A DNA stretch of 64,000 nucleotides from Taenia hydatigena (GCA_036345935.2 JADWOT020000001.1:30323062-30387061), one strand, 5' to 3'; positions 33,434 to 43,778 are shown, numbered from the stretch's first letter. Numbers and translations are program-made. Notes: generated from the sequence alone by a model not told the origin.

Positions 33434-33767
33434 TAGTGCACGTGTGCACTTCTAAAGTCCGCCTACTGGAGGACACGAGAAAGCCGTGCACAAAGTGCCG
33501 AGTGAGAAGGTGCCTGCTTGCCACTAAAGTGTGTTTATGCTTATTCGTATGTAGGCAAAACGAGTGGTAGAAGCATGTGACAACAATGTGGGAGGTGCGA
33601 TCAACGTGGCCTAATCGAGTGCAGACGCATTGATGGCTTGGGTACAGCAGATGTAACAAAGCAATGCTGCATCAGTCAGCGCAACAAGCTTGATAAGGAG
33701 TACAAAAGAGGCAGTGGCAAATGTGTTGATAGTTGCTATGAGTTCTTTTCCTTTGTTGGCCATATAG
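33434..33767 (+). CDS. Putative Cys-rich exons with CxxCRxxRCL motif
   Basis: After the acceptor GTTATTTCAG (33,433) the frame reads VHVCTSKVRLLEDTRKPC, then TKCRVRRCLLATK. A later exon-like piece (33,555-33,614) reads AKRVVEACDNNVGG to a stop. Another (about 33,650-33,767) reads KLDKEYKRGSGKCVDSCYEF before the donor GTGAGTGC. The C-x2-C-R-x2-R-C-L pattern resembles the end of a nuclear-receptor DNA-binding domain, but earlier zinc ligands are missing. Whether these exons belong together is not shown. Confidence 0.3.
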
Positions 33768-33998
33768 GTGAGTGCACTGCTGTGAGTTATTGCTCCTGTC
33801 TTCCCCTTATTACTATGGTCGGTTAACAAGATGGTTGAGTAGCTAAACCGGTTGGAGCACAAGTGAGTAACGAGTGCTCGACAGAAGTGAAGATGAGTAA
33901 CTGTAAGCATAGGTTTTATTTGAAAGAATTGAGTATGTATGTGGAGGAATGAATTGGTAGAGACGTGTTAGGGTACCACAAGATGGGGGAGCGAGTAA

Positions 33999-34358
33999 GT
34001 GGATAAAGAAGGGGAGTGGGAGCTAAGATTCTTAAAGATGGGAATTGTTGAGGGAAAAATTGCTACTCCTGATGAGCTGCAATACTTGCAGCACCTTCTA
34101 AGTATCCTTCTACTTTTCCGTTTTTACATAAAGTCGGGACTTAATGTGTGTCATATAAAGCGAATCGAGGTGAGCGAGGGAATTAGAGATCTTGTTGCGG
34201 CAAAGCTGACTTTCAAAATCCGTAGGAGACAATGGAAAATCAGTTGGAAAAGTAAAAGGAGGAGGTGGAAAGTGCGTGTGGATGTAGCCCCTTTTAGTAC
34301 CATAGCAAGGATCACAGCTGCATTTCAGGATCTGTCGATTGTTGCAGGTGGTGCGTAG
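33999..34358 (+). CDS. ORF of 119 codons with conserved core
   Basis: The frame lacks an ATG at its start. Its middle, YIKSGLNVCHIKRIEVSEGI then DLVAAKLT, is repeated almost exactly on the minus strand at about 59,090-58,980, where stops follow. The 3' end overlaps exons of gene H on the opposite strand, so one of the two readings may be false. Confidence 0.35.
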   Translation: MDKEGEWELRFLKMGIVEGKIATPDELQYLQHLLSILLLFRFYIKSGLNVCHIKRIEVSEGIRDLVAAKLTFKIRRRQWKISWKSKRRRWKVRVDVAPFSTIARITAAFQDLSIVAGGA

Positions 34359-34850
34359 TTAGGTAGGAAATGAAGAGGACACGAGCAATCCACCCGACTC
34401 CCAACATTACAACTTCGAGTGGTTGTGCTTTGACATCGAGGGCAGCTTCGTGAGTTGTGGTGGAGCTCTTCCACTCAAGTAAATGGAGCCACACAATCTA
34501 GCGTGTGTAGGCGCATCCGAAGGGCTACGCTAACGTCAAAGACCTGCAAAACTGTGTGCACAGATTTTGTCCTCATAGTGGCCTTGGCGAGACACAACTG
34601 GCAATGTCACTCCACCGGAAATGACATCCACTGCCGTGAGAGGAGCGAACCCACTTCCGCCTACAAAGTTATCGCACCCAGACGACTGGCTGGCTAGTGG
34701 ATTGTTGGGGGCCACACAGTCAAGCCCAACTATTGGATCGTAATGGACGCCAGCGACCATTTGATGTGATGGTCTGTTTAGGCACCACAGAAGAAGTAGG
34801 TCGTGTGGAATAGCTGCTAACTGCCTACAGTTCCAAGGGATGAGCCCCAT
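34312..34850 (-). CDS. Gene H, left-arm copy
   Basis: An ATG at 34,850 opens a 104-codon frame (MGLIPWNCRQLAAIPHDL, later VHYDPIVGLDCVAPNNPL, then a stop at 34,536). The right-arm copy at 58,294 has the same start and VHYDPIVERDCVAPNNPL. Further down (34,510-34,330) a second conserved stretch reads SPSDAPTHARLCGSIYLSG. In both copies an in-frame stop lies just before the ATG, so this Met is the likely start. Family unknown. Confidence 0.4.
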
Positions 34851-35278
34851 TAGAGCTGTTGGTCAGGTGGGTGGTTCGACTGCTCAGTCAATCAACAACT
34901 TGCGCAACAGCGAGGACCGGATGGTTACGAGGAACAAAGACAGAATGAGAAAAGTTGAGCAGAAGATGTATTACTAAGGTGAATGGGAAAATGAGGGAGC
35001 AGACGAGAAGACGTCGTGTCGGTTTGCATGCAGTAGTGGAAACTGGAGAAAAAGGTCGAGCAGGGTGTGTCGTCTCGTGTTCGTAAGCTCAAATGTGTAG
35101 GGTCGCTAAGCCGTCGAGGTTCATTTACATAAAATTCTTGGGTTTATTATGATTAGCTGCTCAAAGGCTACAAAACTCATTGTTTTGGCCTTAATGTCAT
35201 GCCAGCTATCACAAGGAGGTAGAGGGCGTAGTGACATCCCACTGAATGGAACAACTGTCGATGTGATTGATGTCCAAA

Positions 35279-35512
35279 TCAGGTGGTGATTCCAAAGTTA
35301 GCAACTGTGGCACTACGTCCACGTGTATCGGGATGTGCAGGCATCGTAACCGAGAAGTGCCAACTCAAAATGTAGCAGAGCAATGTGTTAAAATATGTAT
35401 CTTTTGTAAAGGTAATGGACGCATAGTCAAGGTTAGCATTATGAGTGTCAACTTCAGTTAAAATGACGTGGATCTTCTTCCCTTTTTTTCCACATACGTT
35501 CTTTGCTGACAT
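35279..35512 (-). CDS. Lambda-related ORF, 77 aa, left arm
   Basis: ATG-to-stop frame starting MSAKNVCGKKGKKIHV with YASITFTKDTYF in the middle and RSATVANFGI near the end. The mirror ORF at 57,637-57,870 has the same length and start (MSPKKVCGKKGKKTYD). The central [VA]SI.FTKD motif also occurs in the 54-aa lambda ORFs of the U units. Basic N-terminus; no known family. Confidence 0.4.
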   Translation of the reverse strand: MSAKNVCGKKGKKIHVILTEVDTHNANLDYASITFTKDTYFNTLLCYILSWHFSVTMPAHPDTRGRSATVANFGITT

Positions 35513-35739
35513 CGAAGTGGGTTGTCAGTGTAACAAATCCACGCGCAACATATCGTGATTCGCTAATCACATGAGCAGCTTTACCTCCTTTTCTGTAATT
35601 GAAGAGCTTTACACTTCCCAATTTGAGCAATACAAGTGGCCTTATCGCTTAGGCCTACCTTCGAAGAATGGTTGCACTCCTCGAGTCCGGTGTCAAGTGT
35701 AAGTGTGTCCATTTCGCTAATAAATCTGCTGCCTTGTAG

Positions 35740-36317
35740 ATGTGACAAGAGAGGAGTGTGAGGTGGAGAAGCACCACCGGCGCTCAGTTGGATTTGAGGC
35801 GAGACCCTGTTGACACCACCAACGAAAGCTGCCATCGGCCTCAGTGGACCGAGAGACAACCAGTTTCGCAATATCTCCCCTTCGTGTCACCGCAACCCAA
35901 CCATGAGGTCGCTATTTTTTCCTGCGCGCGGCGTAGTTGAACAATTACAGTCCAGTGACAAACAGTTGCATCAGTGAAGGGAGATACAGTCAAGACACTT
36001 GTGGTGCAACAGCAGCAAAGTATGGGCTTTGCACACATTACTGCTTCTTCTACTGTATTCCTTCCAATTCGTTCTGCATTTAAGTGCTCATTTGATCACT
36101 TTCTGCAGTTACAATAATAAACACACCCACTCCATCCACCTACACCACTGAAGTAGTCGTGGCAACGTCCATCGCCACACAAGGAAGCGCTGAGTCGACA
36201 GAAATGTCAATCAAACGAACGCGCGGCAATCACCTTGGCAAGCAGCGCCAGCTGTGCTCATGGAGACGACAAGTAAAAACGAGGGCCATGATTTGGATAC
36301 GAAGTATATCGCATTAG
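35740..36317 (+). pseudogene. P'-M composite, left-arm copy
   Basis: A P'-type exon 2 (from 35,740 after CTGCCTTGTAG) reads HHRRSVGFEARP and hits TGA at 35,811. After about 300 nt, an M exon (36,109-36,317) follows CTTTCTGCAG and reads INTPTPSTYTTEVVVATSIA, then STEMSIKRTRGNHLGKQRQL and a stop. Order and strand match 57,306-56,683 and 9.2-8.6 kb, suggesting one gene in which P' and M exons were joined. This copy is broken by the nonsense codon. Confidence 0.5.
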
Positions 36318-38706
36318 AAACGCATTCAACTCAATTCCTCCGATTGCAGTAAATTTTACAATGCTGTATCAGTAGATCAGCAACATCAAATGAGGCAATG
36401 CACAATTTAAGCGCAAATCTTTTAATGTTCGGTCTGCAAATTTAACTGAGATTACTAAGTGCATGCTTAGGAGTGTAGTTGTAGCGTCCCAAGGCTCCAT
36501 CGAAGGCAAAAGAAGGCAGGATGCAAGTAAGAAAAGAAATGCTTGGAAAGAAAGTTTCAAAGACCGCTACAAGTTGCAGTCTGTAAAGTGGTGCATAATG
36601 CGTTCTGCAGGGGATAATGTCAAAAGGGCATTGTGACGCGCAAGTCCACGAATAGTCAAATCACATTCAATATAAGAAGATAAGGAACAAAAAGTCAAAG
36701 ATAAGATGTTAGATGATACATTCATCGGTAAAAGGTGTTACAACAACTCATTTTCCTCTGTCTGTTGAATATATGCATTCTGCCCTGATATTTTGCCTTC
36801 GTTTGCCTTCAAGGGAGCCTTCGGACCCCACAATAAGGAGCTGACTCGGAAGTGGGATTATGAGGCAGAGAAGAAGGAGGAGGAGAAGGCGGAGAAGGAG
36901 GAAGAGGAGAGACCACATTGACAAACTTACAAGAGTGGGAGGTTACGGATGCGATTCGTAGCCCTAACATTATCTGTGGCTCAGTAACCATGTCTCATAC
37001 TTTCATAGCCTTCGCATGTCTCCTGACAGAGTGAATCAAAAAGTTCAGATCATTCCACAAAAAAAGGTAATCCAGTAGTTTCGAGCCCGTTTTCACAATT
37101 GCGTTGGGGTTAGTAGCAGACTAGGTAAGTTCAGACAATTACAAGTCATGTCATGACAGCTACCACACGAGGTAGAATATCAGGTAGCACTCCACTGAAT
37201 GGGACAACTGCCAATGTGACTGATGTTCAGCTCAGGAAATAATTACGAAGTTAGCTACTGTGCCGCTGCGTCCATGTGTAGTGAGATGTGCAGGCATCGT
37301 AACCGAAAATTGCCATCTGAAAACGTAGCTTACACCCCACCAACCAAGTAGAAGTAAAGCATATTTTGTACAAATACGCATCTTATGTGAAGGTGATCCA
37401 CACCTGCAGGTCAATGTGAGTAAGGTTAGTCCATTGCTCCAATTGAGCAATTCGTTTTGAATATGAAATTTGCTGCAAAACACATGCTTGAAGCAAATTA
37501 AAGTGTGCAACTAATTGACAAAATGACATTCCTCGCTGTCGTATAAATTACTTTTACGATTTGTTGGCAAATCTTACAGCATCACTATTATGCATTTATA
37601 TTACTGATATACAAATATTAACAACTTTTTCATTTTGCTTACTTTGTAAATCGCCATTAGTGCATTTGTTAATAAAAATTAAACACAAAAGTCAAAACTG
37701 TTAATAATTGTCTTAATTATGGTCTCATCGAAAATACATAAAAATTTAAAGTTGGCTTGTTTTACCGGACGAACTTTGAACCGATTAGCCAGATTTGTGC
37801 GCCGCTCGCGTAAGTGGTGCGCGTTTTCGGGGACAGTTTTTCTGGATTAATGCGCCTTTATCCACTGCCAAAAGTCGGGAACTCGGTAGGTATTGAGTAT
37901 CTCTTTATAGTTTTTAGTTTTTTAGTTGTTGCGAGGTAGAGTAGACGCAAATGCCTCTTAATGTGACTGTTGACGGTTGCTTGTCAGCTGCAAGGTCTCC
38001 TCATGTGCATTTTTCGGTGTGTAGAGATAAATGGCGGCTGTTGCAACAGATTGTGAGGTTGTTTGGTTTTTAATGACATTTGAATTTGAGTAATGAGGCG
38101 TAACTTTGTGGAGAGGTGCTAAAACCTTACGAAGTGCTTGGCAATTACTTGCCTGGTGGTTTCTTGCGATTAAGCACCCATTTTATGAGTGTGTGTAGAT
38201 ATATGCTTTTGCTTTCTTGATCAGTTTATTTGTTAGACCAACCGTTTTAGAAGCAGCTGCAGTTTGTCACAGCTTTTGTTTTCCATTTGCATTGCCTAAT
38301 CGCGTTGAATTTTGTTACTGGAAAACACTTCTTTGGATTGAGTACGACTCCATTGGCTGTTTCCAAGTGGTTTGTTATTTAAGTAAAAATGAGTTTTGAT
38401 GAATAAGATCGAATTTGATGAAGGGTAATGTAAACGCAAGTCCCATAAAGTTGCTGTTAGGCCGTTTTGTTTTCCAACTACGATGCCTACTCACGTACAT
38501 TTTTCGCTGTATGGCACTTGAAGGGATAAGTTAAGAGTGTTTTGGCAATTTGTAATTTGTTTGCTCTCTAATGACGATAGATTTCGTTGGGAGGAGTTCT
38601 ATCGTTGCTAAGGACATGGCGACTAATCATTATCATTTTCGTGCTAATAAGTATTCACCGTATTTATAGATGTTATCGTGCACTTTTTTGTCCGTTTTCG
38701 TGGTAG

Positions 38707-39004
38707 AATTGACACTGAAGAGGAAGAAGCTGCAGCAGCAATGAGTGCGAGTCTTGCCTCCGCTATCACTTCACATATTTCTCAGGTAAGATTGGATTGT
38801 GCTTAATGAGTTGTTGCCGTCCATTTTTGTGTGCAGCGATGGAATCAAAGCGTGTTCATATGGTTGGTGGCAGTGCTGTTCTCCTTTACTTGCTTTACCT
38901 GTGCTATTTTCATTACTGTGATACGCGTGTTGTTGGCGCACATATGGATGGCGGAGGAGTGGGGTGGGGGGGCAGGACCATGGTTGTTTGTTGTGTTGAT
39001 GTGA
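38707..39004 (+). CDS. Alpha/beta exons, U2: small single-span membrane protein
   Basis: Exon alpha (38,707-38,785, 79 nt) reads DTEEEEAAAAMSASLASA and ends CAG/GTAAG. A 51-nt intron leads to exon beta (38,837-39,004), in phase 0. Beta encodes RWNQSVFIWLVAVLFSFTCF then TCAIFITVIRVLLAHIWM and a stop. This gives an acidic N-terminal region and one strong membrane span with a short tail. The ATG could be the one inside alpha or lie upstream. U2 is the only unit in which this pair reads through; U0, U1 and U3 are damaged. Unknown family. Confidence 0.5.
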
Positions 39005-39576
39005 TCCCTGGTGTGAAACATGCTGTGTAGAGGGCCCTGGTGATGGCTTAATGGTAGCCTGCTCAGCTTTGATACCATGAGTTGGTGTCTCTGAGTGAGG
39101 TAGACGCAGCAGCGGTAGGGGCGGAGGAAGAAGTGGCTAGTCGGAAGTTTGGTCATCACTACACAGACTGTACTTTGTGGCAGTCTCAATTGTTTGTACG
39201 TTGAGGTGTTCGTTTCTTTTTTTCCTATCAGTAGTTAGGTTTGTGAATGTTAGCTTTGCAGAACTTTGGAACCTCACATATTGGTCTTTCCATTGTTTGG
39301 TTTTTTCTCTTTTAGCTGCTACAAACTTACCTTGGTGGTTGTGATGGTGAAGTAACATCTGATGAGTGTGTGGAATGATGGGCAATGCAAGATGTTGGCG
39401 TGATTCGCGGTGGCGGTGGCGTCTCCGTCTGGATTGTGCGATGCGGTTCTCGGCATGGGCGACACGGTCTACTACTGCTATTATTGTCTCCGTCTCTTTG
39501 TCTTCGCGGGCATGGGAGGCTGGATGGGTGGGTGGCGGCGAAGGAGGGGGAAGGCTGGGGGAGCTCTGCCGTGGGT

Positions 39577-39735
39577 ATGTGCGAAAGCGTGAAGGGGACG
39601 TTCTCTTACGACCACGGTGTCGACGAATGGAAGCGCTATGGACCAGAGCCCACTGGTGGCAACTGCGGCATATTTTGTTTCCTTAGGTACGGAAATGTGT
39701 TTGCTGTGAGAGGGTGGAAGTTAATTTGTTGCTGA
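39577..39735 (+). CDS. Exon gamma, U2 copy
   Basis: Reads MCESVKGTFSYDHGVDEWKR, then YGPEPTGGNCGIFCFLRYGN and ends KLICC-stop. The U1 and U3 versions keep the frame with codon-sized indels only. Cys-rich C-terminus. It may be the last exon of a gene starting with alpha/beta, though beta ends in a stop in U2. Confidence 0.45.
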   Translation: MCESVKGTFSYDHGVDEWKRYGPEPTGGNCGIFCFLRYGNVFAVRGWKLICC

Positions 39736-40152
39736 CTGTATAGGTGATGAGTAGTGGTGCATCATCTCAGAGGAGGTAAGTAGTCGAGTAGATCCCCACT
39801 GTTGGGTGTGTTGGGCGCGAACTATTGGGGGAAGGGGGAAGAGATGGCTGTCGTGCTACTCCCACTGGTATTGCGACTTAGCCTTAGGAGTGAGAACGGG
39901 TGAAAAGGGGGGAGTGGGAAGGGCGGCGTGGGGAGTATCTAGGGTAGAAAGCTGAGGCGGTTTCCGGCCTCACCTGGGCTAATTACTATCGGGGTTGGGG
40001 TTGGGGTGGGATGTGGCGTCTCGTTTCGGTGGATTGGTGGTGGTCTCTCGTGTCGGCATGAGGATTGGGTGTACCCTTGCTGATCTGTGCTTTGCTCTTA
40101 GAAGGAGAGCGAGGAAGCATTGCTTTCTTAGAGCTCTTTTTCAACGTTTCAG

Positions 40153-40483
40153 GTGCAATGCGTGGCGAATACATGGAGGATGCGGCGATGGTGGGTACTC
40201 CACGGCGCACCGACGGTTGGTGGATGAGGTTGTACCGACTTAACGTCCTCCGTTGTCGTGCTTTTGTCGATGCCGCCGGTGTCACTGCTGTTGTTGCGTA
40301 TGCGTGAACATCACCGACGAGGACATTCGTTCCTTCATCCCACAATTCCTATCGCAACAACAGTTTCGTAAGTGCTTTGCATTTATTAGGTGTTATTAAT
40401 GGCGTTTCGCCTTTCTGCAACACGTGGCGACACAAGAGCTTCAATTTATTACAGATTCACTGGGGATAATGTGTTTTGTGTAG
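40153..40483 (+). CDS. Delta/epsilon exons, U2 copy a
   Basis: After CAACGTTTCAG a frame reads GEYMEDAAMVGTPRRTDGWW; U3 has MVGTPRHIDSWW in the same frame after a similar acceptor. Overlapping in another frame is VNITDEDIRSFIPQFLSQQQ, which ends at a donor (40,367/368). It then joins in phase, across an 87-nt intron, to a nine-residue final exon HSLGIMCFV-stop (40,455-40,483). How delta and epsilon connect is unresolved. Confidence 0.4.
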
Positions 40484-40707
40484 GTGTACAAATGAATCAT
40501 CCATATCAAGTTTCGTGTCTTTCTTGGATTTATGCAAAGTGTCTATGCAGTTAACTTGCTCATTGAAATGCAAGCACTATCGTGACTTATGCAGATAACC
40601 AAAACCAAACCAAGGGCGATGTGCTTGTAGCAGGTTGCATCAATGTTTATTTAAAAGACGGGTTTTTTCCGCGAGAAAACAGGGCTGGTAGGATGTTGTT
40701 TTTACAG

Positions 40708-40734
40708 TTATCAGGTTCCTTGTATCCTGAAAAG
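40708..40734 (+). CDS. 27-nt micro-exon (LSGSLYPEK)
   Basis: A 27-nt block between TTTTTACAG and GTAGGAAG encodes LSGSLYPEK. It recurs at 41,254-41,280 (LSGSLYPGK) and on the minus strand in U3 and U1, where the acceptor reads TTTGAAG. Its host transcript is not identified. Confidence 0.3.
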
Positions 40735-40805
40735 GTAGGAAGTGTTGGAGGAAAGGATGGAAATGTATATTGCAGCCTTAAAGTACTAGCAGTAGTCAGT
40801 ATTTN

Positions 40806-41028
40806 CTTTTGCCAATGCCGCTGGTGCCATTGCTGTTGTTGCGTACGCGTGAACTTCACCGGTGAGGACATCCGTTCCTTCATCCAACGATTCCTATCGC
40901 AACAACAGTTTCGTAAGTCCTTTACATTCATTAGGTGTTATTAATGGCGTTTCGCCCTTCTGCGACAAGTGGCGACGCAAGAGCTTCAAGTCATTACAGA
41001 CTCACTGCGGATAATGCGTTTTGTGTAG
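40806..41028 (+). CDS. Epsilon exons, U2 copy b
   Basis: Reads VNFTGEDIRSFIQRFLSQQQ to the donor at 40,913. An 87-nt intron then leads to HSLRIMRFV-stop (41,000-41,028), with the same structure and phase as copy a. U3 has the equivalent at 50,559-50,469. Confidence 0.4.
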
Positions 41029-41472
41029 GTGCACAAGTGAATTATCCATATCAGGTTTCGTGCCTTTCTTGGATTTATGCAAAGTCTCTATGCAGTTAAC
41101 TTGCTCAATGAAATGCAAGCACTGTCTTGACTTATGCAGGCAAACAAAACCAAACCAACAGCGATGTGCTCGTAGCAGGTTATATTCATGTTTATTCACA
41201 ATACGGCTTTTTATTCGTGAGAAAACACGGCTGGTAAGGTGTTGTTTTTACAGTTGTCAGGTTCCTTGTATCCTGGAAAGGTAGAAAGTGTTGGAGGAAA
41301 AGATGGAAATGCATTTTGCAGCCATAAAGTACAAGCAGTAGTCAGCATTTGCGGTTGAACTAATCGGTTGAAAGGCTTGAACGCATTTAAGGGTGTAAAT
41401 GTTAATCTTACCGACTGTAATCAGGGAGAGAACGCTGGTTCCTCACCAATGCGAAGCCTAAGTTGGCATTAG

Positions 41473-41721
41473 AGAGGGCGGATCGGTGGACACTTTTGAA
41501 AGACTGTTGCCTTCACTTCAAAAGTCGTTGGATGAGGAAGTGTGGCGATTAGGTGCTGTTCAGAGCGATTGAGTCTGTCCTTCGCAGTAGTGAGGGACGA
41601 TGCTTTAAAATGTGCATATTTCATAGTCGTTGATGAAGACTGTTTCAGGGACTTGTCTAATGCATTCGAGAAAGTTGTGACTATGGCAGCGAAGGAAACA
41701 AATTATCTAGCAGAAATGTGA
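41473..41721 (+). CDS. Eta/theta exon pair, U2 copy
   Basis: Exon eta 41,473-41,552 (80 nt) reads VDTFERLLPSLQKSLDEEVW. The 35-nt intron ends CTTCGCAG. Exon theta 41,588-41,721 (134 nt) reads VRDDALKCAYFIVVDEDCF and ends NYLAEM-stop. All three units share exact exon and intron lengths with mostly conservative substitutions. This is the best coding signal among the U exons. N-terminal exons not found. Confidence 0.6.
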
Positions 41722-41892
41722 AATAATGTCTGATTTGGCTCCACTCGAGTGTGTGACCAAGGTGGCTCTGATTACAGCCAGTGCTTACGCAATGCTTTAG
41801 CCTCGATTTTCAAAATTGGATTTCTTGTAGAAAAAGTGGTTAGAATAGTGCGAAGGTAGTAAGATGTAAATGTCAGTCATGTAGTAATATTT

Positions 41893-42680
41893 TGTGTTCG
41901 TTTATGCGGACTTACAAAGGGTAGTGGTGGGGACGTAGATTTGGTTGGAATGAGCCTCCCTTTTGGGTGTTGGGCAAATGAGAGAGTGGAAGAGGATGGG
42001 AAAGTAGTGATGTGTCTGAAGTGATGGAAATGGCGTCTTTTGCACTTGTAGTGAGCCAAGTGGCATGAATGTGTCACGAAGTGGCCTCGTGGACACATTG
42101 AGGTGAATGCTGGAACCAGTTTTGCGCCCGTATCGGCCGGCGGTGTCATTGGTGGTGGCGGTGGTGCCGGGGATGGATCCTGCCTCAATGATCTATGGCT
42201 TCAATGGGCAGTCCTGGGGCGCTGTTTACCCACTCACTCACTCACCCACCGACCAACTCACCCGCCAGCCCATGCTCTGTCCGATGTCGTCGAGGACTTA
42301 AGATGTTTGGAAGAGGTGGTTGGAAGCTCCCTCCCGTGTGTGCAGAAAACCACACGTGAACTTGTTCCCCTTCCCTCCCCTGCCGTGCCGTGCCCTGCCC
42401 TGCTCTGCCCTCCTGCCTTCCTCTCTCTTCTGCCGCCAACACTGCTGCTGCTGCTCCTGCTCCTTATTGGTAATGTGACTACTTTAGTTATTATTATTGC
42501 TGCTACCATTGATAAAGCTAAACTGTTGCTACTGTTGAAACCAGTAAAGGCGCCCTCCTACCTTCCTCCCTTTTGCATATGCAGGATGTGTTGGATATTG
42601 AGGAGTGGGGTAGAGACACCACACCGCCATTGGATACTGTAGAGTTTATCAAAAACCTGTGGAGGAATGGGGACTGTTAG
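41893..42680 (+). CDS. Kappa-iota exons, U2 copy
   Basis: Kappa (41,893-42,021) reads LTKGSGGDVDLVGMSLPFGC. A segment near 42,040-42,097 reads SGMNVSRSGLVDTL before GTGAAT. A middle exon after CACCCGCCAG (42,268) reads DVVEDLRCLEEVVGS. Terminal exon iota (42,585-42,680, 96 nt after TTTTGCATATGCAG) reads DVLDIEEWGRDTTPPLDTVE.. to TAG. Leucine-rich low complexity lies just before iota. The exon joins need transcript data. Confidence 0.45.
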
Positions 42681-42944
42681 TGTTGCGTTGTCCTCAACTT
42701 CGATCATTTACAGTATGTTCACAACCATTCTGCAAAGAATGCCTTTCTTGTGTGTTTTGCTGGAACCACGCGCATCTCTAGTGCTACTTGTACAAAAGGC
42801 TAGTTGTGCATCATCCACGTAGTCATTAACAGGAGCGCAAAGTAGATGCATTTTCTCTGACTGGTTCTACTGGATGATAATGCATGCTTACATGCATGTT
42901 TACTCGCAGGATGGCAGTAGGTGGCAGTTACGCACATTGTAGTC

Positions 42945-43115
42945 TTCAGCGGAATTGTCGAAGTCTCGGCTGCGTCTACCTCTCACGGGGGACAATCTTG
43001 GCCCGCAGTTTAGCCTTCCCCTGTGTAGATCTCTCTGTTGTCCAAAAAACCTCTCGATTGGTTTGATTTCACCATCACCAGTCTCGCCGTGGACTTACGA
43101 GATGGTCTGCGTCTG
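42945..43115 (+). pseudogene. ASPM-like CH-domain exon, U2 copy (frameshifted)
   Basis: Reads CRSLGCVYLSRGTILARSLA, then a one-base excess in the A-run at about 43,026-43,031. The next frame gives KPLDWFDFTITSLAVDLRDG and LRL at a GTGTAAG donor. The motif is as in U3 but the frame is broken. Confidence 0.6.
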
Positions 43116-43415
43116 GTGTAAGTCATCAGCTGCACCTTCCTACTTATGTGCTTATAAGTAGATGACGTTTTGGACTCATCCTGAGCAAGAATGTGGTTGT
43201 TTGGTCAAATAGGTTTCCAGATTATTATTTTGAAGTAAATCATCACCTCTTGTGGCCATTCCTCTGCGAGGTACTGCCGTCCCACACTGTCTTGTCCTCT
43301 GATTGTGTGAGTGAAGTAGAGAGTCTTTTCTCCCTTGTTCGATGTCTTTGTTCTACTGCGTTTTCCCGACCGTCATCAACCGCATTAGTGTAGAATTCGA
43401 TAATAATTATTGCTA

Positions 43416-43778
43416 TTATAATGGGGCAAATTTATGGTCGTATCGGATGGAGGTGGAGAAAGCGTCTGTTGCGAGTGGGAAAAGCCCCTCAACGGCCAGC
43501 ATACCTGACCAGACTTCTGCTGCAGTAACCACGACTGGCAGTGACTCGACCTGAGCTGCTTTGGCCATTGTAACTTTACTAGCTTTCGTGACTTTTCCCG
43601 TAGGTCCGTACAACCAATCACCAGGCGCCTCAGCTACTATGAATAGTGCAGCTCCCTGTTTGCGTTCATCAAAAGGGCTGTTTATTTTCCATTGCAAATT
43701 TCATTAAATACGAGGAATGGTCAGAATGACAATCACCCATCCAGGACTAAAGATGTTAGCATTTGCATTCGTCTTCAT
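43416..43778 (-). CDS. Gene D, U2 copy, about 100 aa
   Basis: Exon 1 (43,778-43,712) starts MKTNANANIFSPGWVIVILT. A 60-nt intron (GTATTT..GGGAG) leads to exon 2 (43,651-43,416), reading ALFIVAEAPGDWLYGPTGKV, then ASKVTMAKAAQVESLPVVVT and ending FAPL-stop. The phase fits only with the GGGAG acceptor; the stronger CAAACAG two bases off the phase would fail. A hydrophobic N-terminus suggests a signal anchor. The U5 copy (63,043-63,441) matches but has TAG for Trp. No family recognised. Confidence 0.4.

Larger units (their letters stand above)
40263..41350 (+). repeat. Tandem duplication in U2 with N at the join
   Basis: Copy a (40,263-40,804) and copy b (40,806-41,350), about 540 nt each, are very similar. 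The only ambiguous base in the window, N at 40,805, lies exactly between them. U3 has a single copy and U1 has none. Confidence 0.85.
34050..43400 (+). repeat. Left arm of large imperfect palindrome
   Basis: Read forward this matches the reverse complement of about 47,840-59,110. Pairs include 34,310-34,870 with 58,260-58,890, 35,130-35,530 with 57,610-57,990, 35,530-36,060 with 56,970-57,610, and 36,660-43,400 with 47,840-54,370. The right arm carries an extra block (about 54,380-56,420, gene P) absent here. Arms are clearly diverged, with indels. Confidence 0.85.

Noticed and set aside
42103..42642. 179-codon continuous frame in U2
   Set aside because: It runs through a Leu repeat and an intron-like region. 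Conserved pieces (LEEVVGS and the 96-nt last exon) use splice sites instead, and U1 and U3 break the frame.
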